Of a DNA stretch of 64,000 nucleotides, positions 38,482 through 47,006 are shown piece after piece. This stretch comes from Salipiger abyssi (GTDB lineage Bacteria > Pseudomonadota > Alphaproteobacteria > Rhodobacterales > Rhodobacteraceae). The notes under the pieces were generated by a model. That model was not told where the DNA came from. It saw only the letters and a program-made list of their open reading frames with translations, and made no database searches. The number at the start of each line of letters is the position of its first letter. The first letter of the stretch is position 1. The stretch spans positions 310,001 to 374,000 of the forward strand of contig NZ_JAEKIS010000001.1 in NCBI RefSeq assembly GCF_017311415.1, given 5' to 3'. Position numbers and translations under genes: made by a program.

Positions 38482-39531
38482 ATGACCAGACCAGCCATCG
38501 TCTCCGACCCCGTGCTGCGCGTCTCGATGGCCATTCTGGCGGCGGGCGCGCTTGTCGTCGCACTGAAACTCGCTCAGGACATCTTTGCCCCGCTCATGCT
38601 GGCCATCGTTGTCGGCGTGATCTTTTCGCCGCTTGCCGACCGGATGGAACGGCTCGGCCTGCCGCGCGGCGCCGTGGCGCTTTTGCTGATCGTGGCGATC
38701 TTTTTTGCCGCCGCAGCACTTGCCTATTTGGTCGAGCCTTACATCACCACGGTCATCGACCGGCTGCCCTCGATCAAATATGAGTTGCGCAAGCTGATGT
38801 TCGAGTATCGCGGGCTGATCCAGGGGCTTGGCGAGGTCAATCGCGAGGTCGAGCAGGCGTTCGGTCAGGGCGCCACCGAGGGCGATGTCGCCGACATGCC
38901 AAGCATGACCGATGCGATCTTTCTCGCGCCGGTCATTCTGGCGCAGATGCTGATCTTTCTCGGCGGTCTCTTCTTCTTCCTGCTGACGCGCAGCGATATC
39001 TATCGCTGGATGTCGACGCGGATCGGCTCGGGCAGCGACACGCCGGTTATCCTCGAACGGTTCTGCGCCGCCGAACATACGGTGTCGCGCTATTTCGCGG
39101 CGATCTCGGTCATCAATGCCGGGCTCGGCCTCGCGGTCGGTGCCGCGCTGATCGCCATCGGCGTGCCCGGCGCAGTGGTCTGGGGGATCGCGGCGGCGCT
39201 GCTGAACTTCGTACTTTATCTCGGCCCGGCCTCGGTCGCCGCAGGCCTGCTGCTTTCGGGAATCGTGAATTTCGACGGGCTCATGAGCTTTGCGCCGATG
39301 GCGATCTTTCTGGCGCTCAACCTCACCGAAGCGCAGTTCGTCACCCCGGGACTTGTGGGCAAACACATGCGCATCAACCCGTTCCTGATCTTTGTCTCGC
39401 TGGTGTTCTGGCTGTGGCTCTGGGGGCCCTTGGGCGGCATCGTGGCGATCCCGGTAACGCTGATCCTGCTACGGCTCTTCGACATCCTCGGCGACCGCCC
39501 GAACGGACGTACCACGCTTCGCGCCGCCTGA
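38482..39531 (+). CDS. AI-2E / PerM-family transporter
   Basis: The 349-residue membrane protein has the PerM fold: paired N-terminal helices (LRVSMAILAAGALVVALKLAQDI, then LMLAIVVGVIFSPLADRMERLGLPRGAVALLLIV), a soluble segment (about 80-140) and a C-terminal bundle with LYLGPASVAAGLLLSGI and LWLWGPLGGIVAIPVTLILL. Some members export autoinducer-2 or Na+; the substrate here is unknown. The ATG at 38482 has a weak ribosome site; a TTG at 38422 is in frame. Confidence 0.85.
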   Translation: MTRPAIVSDPVLRVSMAILAAGALVVALKLAQDIFAPLMLAIVVGVIFSPLADRMERLGLPRGAVALLLIVAIFFAAAALAYLVEPYITTVIDRLPSIKYELRKLMFEYRGLIQGLGEVNREVEQAFGQGATEGDVADMPSMTDAIFLAPVILAQMLIFLGGLFFFLLTRSDIYRWMSTRIGSGSDTPVILERFCAAEHTVSRYFAAISVINAGLGLAVGAALIAIGVPGAVVWGIAAALLNFVLYLGPASVAAGLLLSGIVNFDGLMSFAPMAIFLALNLTEAQFVTPGLVGKHMRINPFLIFVSLVFWLWLWGPLGGIVAIPVTLILLRLFDILGDRPNGRTTLRAA

Positions 39532-39572
39532 GAGGGCGGCGCCTCTTTTTTCTCTCAGCAAAACGCGAGCAT

Positions 39573-39608
39573 AAGAAAAACCCCGCTCTCCGGGAAAGAG
39601 AGCGGGGT
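39573..39608 (-). terminator. Terminator between PerM-like and YihY genes
   Basis: An 11-bp stem (ACCCCGCTCTC, loop CGGGAAA, complement) is followed on the minus strand by TTTTTCTTAT. It would end transcripts from the YihY gene and may also act on the convergent PerM-like gene. Confidence 0.8.
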
Positions 39609-39725
39609 AAAGGTACGCGTGCCACATGAGGGAAGTCGGGACAGGGTTGGGGCACGCTTAGGGACAGGACGATACAGGCGCCCTTGAGAACCTAACGCCG
39701 CCGTGCAGAAAGCGTTCCCTGCGCT

Positions 39726-40631
39726 TCAGAAAAATTCTTCGCGGCGTTTGCGCTGGCGGTCGAGCTCGGTATTGAGCTGCGCGCCGAGCAGCGTGACCAG
39801 CGCGCTCACATAGAACCACAGCAGCAGCGCCACCACTGCGCCGAGCGAGCCGTAGACCTCGTTCAGCCGGTCGAAATTGCGCACGTATCCAGTGAGCAGG
39901 AACGACCCCGCCGCCCAGGCCAGAAGTGCGATCAGCGCGCCGGGGGTCAGCCAGCGCATGCGCGACTGCCGCCGGTTCGGCCCATAGCGGTAGAGCAGCG
40001 CGATGGCGAAAAACACCACCGCCAGCAGAATCAGCCACTTCACCGCGCTCACCGCCAGCTCGACCGGCAACGGCAGGCCGATAAAGGCCAGCGCGGCGGG
40101 CAGGATCACAACGGCGGCAAAGGCCAGCAGCGCGGTAATCACCAGCAGCCCGGTCAGCAGTATCGCCACCGCGAGCCGCCGAATGGCGTTTTCGCGATGC
40201 GGGGTTTCCGCCACGGCGTTCAGTCCCCGGATCAGCGCCGCGACAGACGCGCGCGAGGACCATATCGCCACCACGATCGAGATCACCGAGGCCCATTGCA
40301 GCGTCGAACGGTTGGCTGAGATGAGCTGATCCACCTGCGTGGCGAGCAGCGCAAAGGCCTGTTCCGGGATCATCTCACGCAGCAGTTCCATCTGCTCGGC
40401 GATCACCACCGGATCGGCCCAATAGCCCCAGATCGCGATCACCGCCGAGATCGCGGGAAACAGCGACAGAAAGGCGTAAAACGCCACCCCCGCCGCAATC
40501 AGCCCGAGATTGCGCTGATCCATGCGCTGCCAGGTCTGCCAGAGCGCGCGCAGCCAGTCGCCCAGCCCCAGCTTTGTGCGCTGCGGTTCCGGTTCGGGGA
40601 TGGAGTCGGTGTCGGGCGGGATCTCGCTCAT
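39726..40631 (-). CDS. YihY/BrkB-family inner membrane protein
   Basis: The 301-residue protein has the YihY/virulence-factor BrkB (formerly RbnN) layout: six TM helices, NLGLIAAGVAFYAFLSLFPAISAVIAIWGY, ASVISIVVAIWSSRASVAALIRGLNAV, WLTPGALIALLAWAAGSFLLTGYVRNFDRLNEVYGSLGAVVALLLWFYVSALVTLLGAQLN. The once-claimed RNase BN role is not supported; function unknown. The start at 40631 is chosen over 40709 because the family starts near the acidic MSEIPPDTD stretch. Confidence 0.88.
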   Translation of the reverse strand: MSEIPPDTDSIPEPEPQRTKLGLGDWLRALWQTWQRMDQRNLGLIAAGVAFYAFLSLFPAISAVIAIWGYWADPVVIAEQMELLREMIPEQAFALLATQVDQLISANRSTLQWASVISIVVAIWSSRASVAALIRGLNAVAETPHRENAIRRLAVAILLTGLLVITALLAFAAVVILPAALAFIGLPLPVELAVSAVKWLILLAVVFFAIALLYRYGPNRRQSRMRWLTPGALIALLAWAAGSFLLTGYVRNFDRLNEVYGSLGAVVALLLWFYVSALVTLLGAQLNTELDRQRKRREEFF

Positions 40632-40820
40632 GCCCACAAAAGATCGCCTCCCAGACGTGGCGTCAATGCGCCTTCGCATCGTGGGCACGCGAAGCCCCAG
40701 TGATTCCACGCAATTTTAGAAGAATTCGCACATCAACGGGGAATAAACCCGAATCCGATGCGGTCGGACTGCGCCGGGCCATGGCCCGCCTTTCCTCCAA
40801 GCTCAAAAGGAGCCGACCGC

Positions 40821-41303
40821 ATGTGTCCGAGTCCCACGTTCTTCGCCCGTTTTTTTGCAGTCGCCCTTCTGGCGGCGGCCTCCTTTATCTCCGCACCCCC
40901 GACGCAGGCGGCACCGCAATATGGCTGGGGTGGCGGCCCGGTTCGGGTGATCGGCAACGATCCCGGCGGGCGGCTGAAACCCCGGTTCGAAGAGATCCGT
41001 CGCATCCGGGCGCGCGGCGACCGGGTTGAGATCCGGGGCAGCTACTGCCTTTCGGCCTGCACGCTCTATCTCGGCGCGGGAAATGTTTGCGTCAGCCCGG
41101 CAACACGGTTCGGCTTTCACGGCCCGAGCTATCTGTCCGACACAATCAATTCTGAGCGGTTCGATTACTGGTCGCGGCGGATGGCGCAACACTATCCGCC
41201 GCAGGTCTCCAGCTGGTTCCTAGACCGGGCCCGCTATGTGACCCGGGGCTACATGTCGCTCAGCGGGGCCGAGCTGATAAGGATGGGGGTGCCACGCTGC
41301 TGA
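40821..41303 (+). CDS. ClpP-like periplasmic protein (COG3904 type), putative
   Basis: The 160-residue precursor has a signal peptide (about 1-31, ending TQAAP) and a small domain with IRGSYCLSACTLYLG, then FGFHGPSY. The Ser78 in CLSAC and His100 in GFHGP resemble the nucleophile and base of the ClpP/crotonase-fold periplasmic proteins often annotated as COG3904. A cysteine pair (C76/C80, with C90 near) could form a disulfide. The ATG has AAAGGAG eight bases upstream. It is half the usual ClpP length and no protease partner is near. Confidence 0.7.
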   Translation: MCPSPTFFARFFAVALLAAASFISAPPTQAAPQYGWGGGPVRVIGNDPGGRLKPRFEEIRRIRARGDRVEIRGSYCLSACTLYLGAGNVCVSPATRFGFHGPSYLSDTINSERFDYWSRRMAQHYPPQVSSWFLDRARYVTRGYMSLSGAELIRMGVPRC

Positions 41304-41322
41304 GCGCGGCACGCGGCGGCGC

Positions 41323-42780
41323 TCAGTTGTCCTCGCCGGTGCCCTCCTGGGCCGCGTCTTCGCCCTCCTCGTCGCCGGCGACCGGCGTTGCGGTTGTCAG
41401 CACCCCGTTGACCCATTCGCCCGAGGCCTCCTCGCCGGTGGCATAGCGCAGGACTCCCTCTCCCTCGCGTTTGCCGTTGCTGAACATGCCCTCATAGACA
41501 TCGCCATTGGCATAAGTGGCCACGCCCTCTCCCTCGAACGTGCCGTTCACCCAGCCACCGGAATAGCGGAACCCGTCGGGCATGGTGATCTCGCCCTGCC
41601 CGTGGCGCTGATCCTCGCGGAAATCGCCGGTATAGACCGCTCCGTCCGCATAGCGCGCGGTGCCCTTGCCGTGGCGCTGATTGTCCTTCCAGGCGCCCTC
41701 GTAGGTGTAACCGTCGGGATAGGTGATCTTGCCCTGCCCGTTATAGCGGGCATTGCCGAATGCGCCCTCATAGACCACGCCGTTGGGATAGGTGGCGCGC
41801 CCCTGCCCCTCGATCACCCCGTCGACCCAGTCGCCCTCATAGGTCGAACCGTCGGGATAGGTGGTCTTGCCCTGTCCGTTGGCCAGATCGCCGCGGATCT
41901 CGCCCTCGTAGACCGAGCCGTCGGGATAGACCACGCGGCCCTCGCCCTCGATCTGGCCGGCAACCCAGTTGCCTTCCAGCCGGTAGCCGTCGGCGCCGGT
42001 AAAGACGCCGTAGCCCTGGCGCTGGTCGTTGTTGAAGGTGCCCTCGTAGACATCGCCATTGGCATAGGTTTCCTTGCCCTGCCCCTCGCGGCGCCCGTCC
42101 ACAAGCTCGCCCTCGTAGATATCGCCGTTGGGCAGGGTCAGCGTACCGCTGCCGTCCTGCTGGCCCTCGCGCCACATGCCCTCATAAACCAGTCCGTCCG
42201 CCATGGTCAGCGTACCCTGGCCGGAGCGCTCGCCATTGGCGACACGTCCCTCATAGACCGAGCCGTCGGGATAGGTGATCGTGGCGTTGCCCTCTTCGAC
42301 GCCGTTCACCCAGTCACCCTCGTAGCGGTAGCCGTTCGGCGCGGTCATCACGCCGCGCCCATGGTGCAGCGCGTTGCGGAACGAACCCTCGTAGCGCGAG
42401 CCGTTGGCATACTGGATCACGCCCTTGCCGGTGATCTTGCCGTCAAGCCACGAGCCCTCGTAGATGCTGCCATCGGCCAGCACGATGCGCCCGATCCCCT
42501 CGGGCTTGCCCTTGGCGAACTGGCCCTCGTAGATCGCGCCGCTGGGATAGCGTGCGACGCCTTCGCCGGTGATCTCGCCCGCGACCCAGTTGCCGGTATA
42601 TTCGAACCCGTTGGGCAGCCGGTAGGTGCCGGTGCCGTCGCGCAGCCCGTCGCGGAAGGTGCCCTCATAGACCCCGCCATCGTCGAACTGCTTGGTGATC
42701 ACCTCGCCGTCCTGCGCCATGGCACTGCCCGTGATGGCCAGAAAGGCGGCGACGGCAAATATCGTGCCTGCGCGTGTCAT
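41323..42780 (-). CDS. MORN-repeat protein, exported
   Basis: The 485-residue precursor has a signal peptide (MTRAGTIFAVAAFLAITGSA, then MAQ) and about 18 consecutive MORN-like units of 23 residues (YEGxWxxGxxxGxGxxxYPDG), from about residue 35 to 455, with an acidic tail (EEGEDAAQEGTGEDN). MORN units form an extended beta-hairpin array that in other proteins binds membranes or partners. No catalytic domain is attached. The repeat DNA has a matching 69-base period. Divergent from nadE; function unknown. Confidence 0.9.
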   Translation of the reverse strand: MTRAGTIFAVAAFLAITGSAMAQDGEVITKQFDDGGVYEGTFRDGLRDGTGTYRLPNGFEYTGNWVAGEITGEGVARYPSGAIYEGQFAKGKPEGIGRIVLADGSIYEGSWLDGKITGKGVIQYANGSRYEGSFRNALHHGRGVMTAPNGYRYEGDWVNGVEEGNATITYPDGSVYEGRVANGERSGQGTLTMADGLVYEGMWREGQQDGSGTLTLPNGDIYEGELVDGRREGQGKETYANGDVYEGTFNNDQRQGYGVFTGADGYRLEGNWVAGQIEGEGRVVYPDGSVYEGEIRGDLANGQGKTTYPDGSTYEGDWVDGVIEGQGRATYPNGVVYEGAFGNARYNGQGKITYPDGYTYEGAWKDNQRHGKGTARYADGAVYTGDFREDQRHGQGEITMPDGFRYSGGWVNGTFEGEGVATYANGDVYEGMFSNGKREGEGVLRYATGEEASGEWVNGVLTTATPVAGDEEGEDAAQEGTGEDN

Positions 42781-42927
42781 TGCTCGTTCCTTGCCGGATT
42801 GCCTCTCCCTTGGCCCGGAAGGTAAACAAGCCCCGGTGGGCTGACAATCTCTTTTGCCCCGCCCGGCTTTCCCTCCGGCGTGGTTCTGCTATGTCGGCAC
42901 GAGGATGTGACTGAAAGGACAGGGCGT

Positions 42928-44586
42928 ATGGCCGACCGTTTCCGCCTGACCATCGCGCAGCTCAACCCCACGATGGGCGATCTCGCGGGCAATGCCGCGC
43001 AGGCGCGCGACGCCTGGGAGCAGGGCAAGGCCGCGGGCGCCGACATGGTGGCGATGCCCGAGCTCTTCATCGCCGGCTATAACGCGCAGGATCTGCCGCT
43101 GAAACATGCCTTCACGCTCGACTGCATGGCGGCGGTGAAGCAATTGGCCGAGGACTGCGCCGACGGGCCGACGCTGGCCATCGGCACGCCCTGGGTGGAG
43201 GGGACGGAGCTTTACAACGCCTACGTCATCTGCCGGGGCGGCAAGATGGTCACGCAGGTCTTCAAGCACCACCTGCCGAATTACAACGTCTTCGACGAGC
43301 TGCGCATCTATGACAGCGGCCCCATCGGTGGCCCCTATGCGGTGGGCAACACCCGCGTCGGCTCGCCGATCTGCGAGGATGCCTGGTACGAGGACGTGGC
43401 CGAGACCCTGGCCGAGACCGGCGCGGAATTCCTGCTGGTGCCCAACGGCTCGCCTTATTTCCGCAACAAATACGAGACGCGCCTCAACAAGATGGTTGCC
43501 CGCGTGGTCGAGACCGGCCTGCCGTTGATCTACCTGAACATGGTGGGCGGGCAGGACGACCAGATCTTCGACGGCGGCAGCTTTGCGCTGAATCCGCATG
43601 GCGCGGTGGCGGTGCAGCTGCCGGTCTTCGAGGAGATGCTGGCGCATGTGGACCTCGAGCGCACCGAAGACGGCTGGCGCGTGCTGGAGGGCGATTTCAC
43701 CCGCCATCCCGACGCGATGGAGCAGGATTACCACGCCATGGTGCTGGCCCTGCGCGACTATTGCCGCAAGACCGGTTTCGGCAAGGTGCTGCTGGGGCTC
43801 TCGGGCGGGGTCGACTCGGCGCTGGTGGCGACCATTGCCGTGGATGCGCTGGGTGCGGAGAATGTGCGCTGCGTCATGCTGCCCTCGGAATACACCTCCG
43901 AGCATTCGCTGGAGGATGCCAAGGCTTGCGCCGAGCGGCTCGGCTGTCACTACGATTTCGTGCCCATCGCCGAGGGGCGCGACGCGATCACCAGCACGCT
44001 GGCGCCGCTTTTCGAGGGGCTGAAACCGGACCTCACCGAGGAAAACATCCAGTCGCGGCTGCGCGGGCTGCTGCTCATGGCGCTCAGCAACAAGTTCGGC
44101 GAAATGCTGCTCACCACCGGCAACAAATCCGAGGTCGCGGTGGGCTATGCAACGATCTATGGCGACATGGCGGGCGGCTACAACCCGATCAAGGATCTCT
44201 ACAAGACCCGGGTTTTCGACATCTGCCGCTGGCGCAATGCCAATCATCGCCCCTGGATGATGGGGCCGGAGCATGCGCCGATCCCCGAGCGCATCATCAC
44301 CAAGCCGCCCTCCGCCGAGCTGCGCGAAGATCAGAAGGACAGCGACTCGCTGCCCGACTATCCGGTGCTGGACGGCATTCTTCAGATCCTTGTCGACGAT
44401 GACGGCTCCATCGCCGATTGCGTCGCGGCGGGCTATGACCGGGCGGATGCCAAGAAGGTCGAGCATCTGCTTTATATCTCGGAATACAAACGCTTTCAGT
44501 CGGCGCCCGGCGCGCGGCTGTCGAAACGCGCCTTCTGGCTCGACCGCCGCTATCCCATCGTCAACCGCTGGCGCGATCCGAGCTGA
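42928..44586 (+). CDS. nadE: Glutamine-dependent NAD+ synthetase
   Basis: This final step of NAD synthesis amidates nicotinate adenine dinucleotide using glutamine. The 552-residue protein has an N-terminal nitrilase-type glutaminase (Glu45 in MPELFIAGY, Lys113 in VFKHHLPNY, Cys149 in SPICEDAWY) and a C-terminal synthetase with ATP loop LSGGVDSA (292-298), LLTTGNKSEVAVGY and KDLYKTRVF. The ATG has AAAGGACAGGG upstream. The third NAD gene in the window (with pncA, pncB), but 26 kb away and separately expressed. Followed five bases later by a glycosyltransferase gene. Confidence 0.97.
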   Translation: MADRFRLTIAQLNPTMGDLAGNAAQARDAWEQGKAAGADMVAMPELFIAGYNAQDLPLKHAFTLDCMAAVKQLAEDCADGPTLAIGTPWVEGTELYNAYVICRGGKMVTQVFKHHLPNYNVFDELRIYDSGPIGGPYAVGNTRVGSPICEDAWYEDVAETLAETGAEFLLVPNGSPYFRNKYETRLNKMVARVVETGLPLIYLNMVGGQDDQIFDGGSFALNPHGAVAVQLPVFEEMLAHVDLERTEDGWRVLEGDFTRHPDAMEQDYHAMVLALRDYCRKTGFGKVLLGLSGGVDSALVATIAVDALGAENVRCVMLPSEYTSEHSLEDAKACAERLGCHYDFVPIAEGRDAITSTLAPLFEGLKPDLTEENIQSRLRGLLLMALSNKFGEMLLTTGNKSEVAVGYATIYGDMAGGYNPIKDLYKTRVFDICRWRNANHRPWMMGPEHAPIPERIITKPPSAELREDQKDSDSLPDYPVLDGILQILVDDDGSIADCVAAGYDRADAKKVEHLLYISEYKRFQSAPGARLSKRAFWLDRRYPIVNRWRDPS

Positions 44587-44591
44587 GCGCG

Positions 44592-45632
44592 ATGCAGGCG
44601 AACATCCTCTTCGTCGTCCCGCGGTTTCATACCAATCTGGCCTTTGCGGTGCGGGCGTTGACCGATGCCGGAGCAAAGGTCGCGGTCTGGGCCTCGCAAT
44701 CGGGCGGTGCCGAGGATCATTCGGTGATCGAACCGCAGGTCTTTGCCGACCCGTCCGATACCGCCGCGATGACCGAGGCGTGGCGGGCGTTCAACCCGGA
44801 CATCGCCTTTCTTCGCAACAGCGCGGCGCTGCGGTTCGCGGCGGCAAAGATCGGGCGGCGGCAGGGTACGGCGCTCTGGTCCTACGATCTGCATCCATAT
44901 CGCCGGCACGAGCCGCTCTCGCGGCGTTTCTATCTCTGGCGCAATGGGCTGCCGATCCGGCGGGTGACCGCGTCTCTCGGTCTGGGCGACACGCCGCCCG
45001 ACGCCTGGGCGCGCTACCTGCCCTGGCCGGTGGTGGGCGATCCGCCGCCGCCGATGCCGGAGCGTAGCAGCGCCGGCCCGGTGACGGTGCTCTGCGTCGC
45101 CAAGCTTGGGCAGCGCCGCAAGATGCAGCATCTGGTGGTGGACGGCATGCGCGCGGCAGGCCAGGCGGGCAAGGCGCGGCTGATCCTGATCGGCTCCGAG
45201 CGCGTGCTCGACACGCCCGAGGACCGCGCCCATTACGCCGCGCTGAAAGACGCGGCAGAGGCGGAGGACTGGATCGACATGCGCGGCCTCATCCCGTTTT
45301 CCGAGATGCCGGCGCTCTATGCCGCCTCCGATATCTGCATCCTGCCGAGCTTCGACGAGCCGCTGGGTTTCGCGCCCGCCGAGTCGATGGCCTATGGCTG
45401 CATGCCGGTGATCTCCATCGAGGCAGGCTCCGCAGGCTATATTACCGAGGGCGAGAACGGGATGCTGGTCGATCCGCGCGATCCCGCGACCGTCGCGGCG
45501 GCGCTCGACCGTCTGATCGGCGATGCCGCACTGCGCCGTAAGCTGGGTCAGGGCGCGCGCGAGACCGCGCTGGGCGAGCTCGGGCCGGAACGCTTTGTCG
45601 AGCGGATGCAGGCGCTGATCGCCGAGGGCTGA
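44592..45632 (+). CDS. GT4-type glycosyltransferase
   Basis: The 346-residue protein has a GT-B fold: an N-terminal NILFVVPRFHTNLAFAVRAL, central VTVLCVAKLGQRRKMQHLVVDGM, and the C-terminal donor-site DICILPSFDEPLGFAPAESMAYGCMPVISIEAGSAGYI, with Glu pairs typical of retaining GT4 enzymes. The acceptor and donor are unknown. Close spacing after nadE implies cotranscription though no functional link is evident. There is a hairpin in the spacer that follows. Confidence 0.88.
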   Translation: MQANILFVVPRFHTNLAFAVRALTDAGAKVAVWASQSGGAEDHSVIEPQVFADPSDTAAMTEAWRAFNPDIAFLRNSAALRFAAAKIGRRQGTALWSYDLHPYRRHEPLSRRFYLWRNGLPIRRVTASLGLGDTPPDAWARYLPWPVVGDPPPPMPERSSAGPVTVLCVAKLGQRRKMQHLVVDGMRAAGQAGKARLILIGSERVLDTPEDRAHYAALKDAAEAEDWIDMRGLIPFSEMPALYAASDICILPSFDEPLGFAPAESMAYGCMPVISIEAGSAGYITEGENGMLVDPRDPATVAAALDRLIGDAALRRKLGQGARETALGELGPERFVERMQALIAEG

Positions 45633-45750
45633 ACCGGGATCGGCAGGACGCTCGCCGCGGTCGCTCGCGCTGGGACGCGGGGCAAGGTGTTCCTGGCATG
45701 GCCACCCGGTGCTGCGGTCAGGATCGCTGCGCGACCTGACCCTGCACACG

Positions 45751-45778
45751 GGTCGCCCGCGCTGGGACGCGGGCGACC
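45751..45778. terminator. GC-rich hairpin between glycosyltransferase and zincin genes
   Basis: An 11-bp perfect stem GGTCGCCCGCG, loop CTGGGA, complement, ends at the zincin stop codon. A partial copy (CGCTCGCGCTGGGACGCGGGG) lies near 45666. No T-run, so termination is unproven. Confidence 0.5.
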
Positions 45779-46167
45779 TACTCCCACCACCTGTCGATTG
45801 TGGCGATGTCGTCGTCCGACCAGCCGAAATGATGCGCGAATTCATGTACCGTGACATGGGTCACCAGATCTGCCAGCGCGATGTCACCACGCTCGCGCCA
45901 TTCCTCCAGGATCGGCTGCCGAAACAGCCAGACCCGGTCGGGATAGGGCGAAGGGAAAGTCAGCGAGCGCTCGGTCATCGGAATGCCCTCGTAAAGCCCG
46001 GTCAGCTCCAGCGGATCGGCGATATTCATCTCGCGCAGGATGCCCTCCGGCGGCCAGTCGACCACCTGTAACACCACCTCCGCCGCGCTCTGCCGGAACG
46101 GCTCGGGAAACTGCGCAACGGCGGCGCGGGCCATGGTGTCGAAATCTGACAGATCGGGATCGCTCAT
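45778..46167 (-). CDS. Zincin-like metallopeptidase family protein
   Basis: The 129-residue protein matches the small zincin-like metallopeptidase family (formerly DUF1025): LREMNIADPLELTGLYEGIPMTERS, PYPDRVWLFRQPILEEW, and the zinc motif HEFAHHFGWSDDDI near the C-terminus. The HExxH is intact. I use the ATG at 46167; a TTG at 46191 would add eight residues and neither has a clear ribosome site. It is divergent from a 2OG oxygenase gene. Confidence 0.85.
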   Translation of the reverse strand: MSDPDLSDFDTMARAAVAQFPEPFRQSAAEVVLQVVDWPPEGILREMNIADPLELTGLYEGIPMTERSLTFPSPYPDRVWLFRQPILEEWRERGDIALADLVTHVTVHEFAHHFGWSDDDIATIDRWWE

Positions 46168-46250
46168 GTCGTGGATATGGGGCGGAAACAACGCGAGGAA
46201 AAGGTCGTTTTCCGCTCGCCCTGTCGCGTTCCGGCCAGCGCAGCGCGGGG

Positions 46251-46844
46251 TTGGCGCTAAGCAACCGCGATCCCGTTTCTCCGAGACTCACTACGCTGAC
46301 CGTTCACAAGATCCCCGGCGCCTTCGCCGACACCGATTGCGACCGCATCATCGACCTCGCCCGCGGCGCTCCCAGTGCCGACGCGCGGCTTGTGGGGCGC
46401 AACCGCGACCACAATCTTCGCCGCGCCGATCTGGTCTGGCTCGACGACGTGCCGGGCACCGAATGGATCATGGCGCGGATCATCGAGATCGTCCGCAGCG
46501 CCAACCGCGAGGCCTTCGGTTTCGATCTCGACGCGTTCGACGAGAGCGCCCAGGTGGCGCGCTACGGCGCCGAGCGGCAGGGGCATTTCGGCTGGCATTC
46601 CGATATCGGCGACGGTCGCCTCGCCGCGCGGCGCAAGCTGACCATGGTGGTGCAGCTCTCCGACCCGGCAAGCTATCGCGGCGGCACGCTCGAGATCATG
46701 CCCTCCGCCCACAGCAGCGAAGCCGCACCTGAACGCGGCAGCGCCACGCTCTTTCCCTCCTTCCTGCTGCACCGGGTCACCCCGGTCGAGGAGGGCGAAC
46801 GTCATTCGCTCACCATCTGGGCTCACGGCCCCGCTTTTCGCTGA
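46251..46844 (+). CDS. 2-oxoglutarate/Fe(II) dioxygenase (PKHD-type)
   Basis: The 197-residue protein has the double-stranded beta-helix Fe site: His and Asp in FGWHSDIGDG, a distal His in LLHRVTPVEEGERHSL and the Arg that binds 2-oxoglutarate in the same segment. It resembles PKHD-type hydroxylases (PiuC) of bacteria; no TonB receptor is adjacent. The substrate is unknown. Start TTG 46251 is uncertain since no ribosome site is evident. Confidence 0.8.
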   Translation: MALSNRDPVSPRLTTLTVHKIPGAFADTDCDRIIDLARGAPSADARLVGRNRDHNLRRADLVWLDDVPGTEWIMARIIEIVRSANREAFGFDLDAFDESAQVARYGAERQGHFGWHSDIGDGRLAARRKLTMVVQLSDPASYRGGTLEIMPSAHSSEAAPERGSATLFPSFLLHRVTPVEEGERHSLTIWAHGPAFR

Positions 46845-46854
46845 CCGAAGCCAT

Positions 46855-46928
46855 TTCATCTTTCTGAAAATACTCCAAAAACACCGCCTGTTGCAGGCAT
46901 TGAAAGGGAGTATTTGAAGAAAGATGAA
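46855..46928. repeat. Inverted pair of the 22-nt box, downstream of 2OG oxygenase
   Basis: 46855-46876 is identical, 22 of 22 bases, to 28621-28642. 46907-46928 differs at one base from 28578-28599. The two arms face each other around a 30-base loop, in the opposite order to the dnaN-recF pair. Confidence 0.8.
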
Positions 46929-46963
46929 AGCCAGGGTGTGCACCTTCGACGGCCGCGCCGGCA

Positions 46964-46993
46964 CGTAGGGTGGGCAATCCTGCCCACCGCACG
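46964..46993. repeat. GGTGGGCAA hairpin repeat, copy C
   Basis: CGTAGGGTGGGCAATCCTGC, then CCACCGCACG: same orientation and flanks as 405-435, 36 bases after the inverted 22-nt boxes. Together these fill the convergent spacer between the 2OG oxygenase and MBL-fold genes. Confidence 0.8.
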
Positions 46994-47006
46994 CCGTGCA
47001 GAGCCC

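Noticed and set aside
41400-42700. Regular 69-base DNA periodicity, CRISPR-like at first sight
   Set aside because: Explained by the MORN repeats in the encoded protein; units are diverged and have no conserved repeat/spacer structure.
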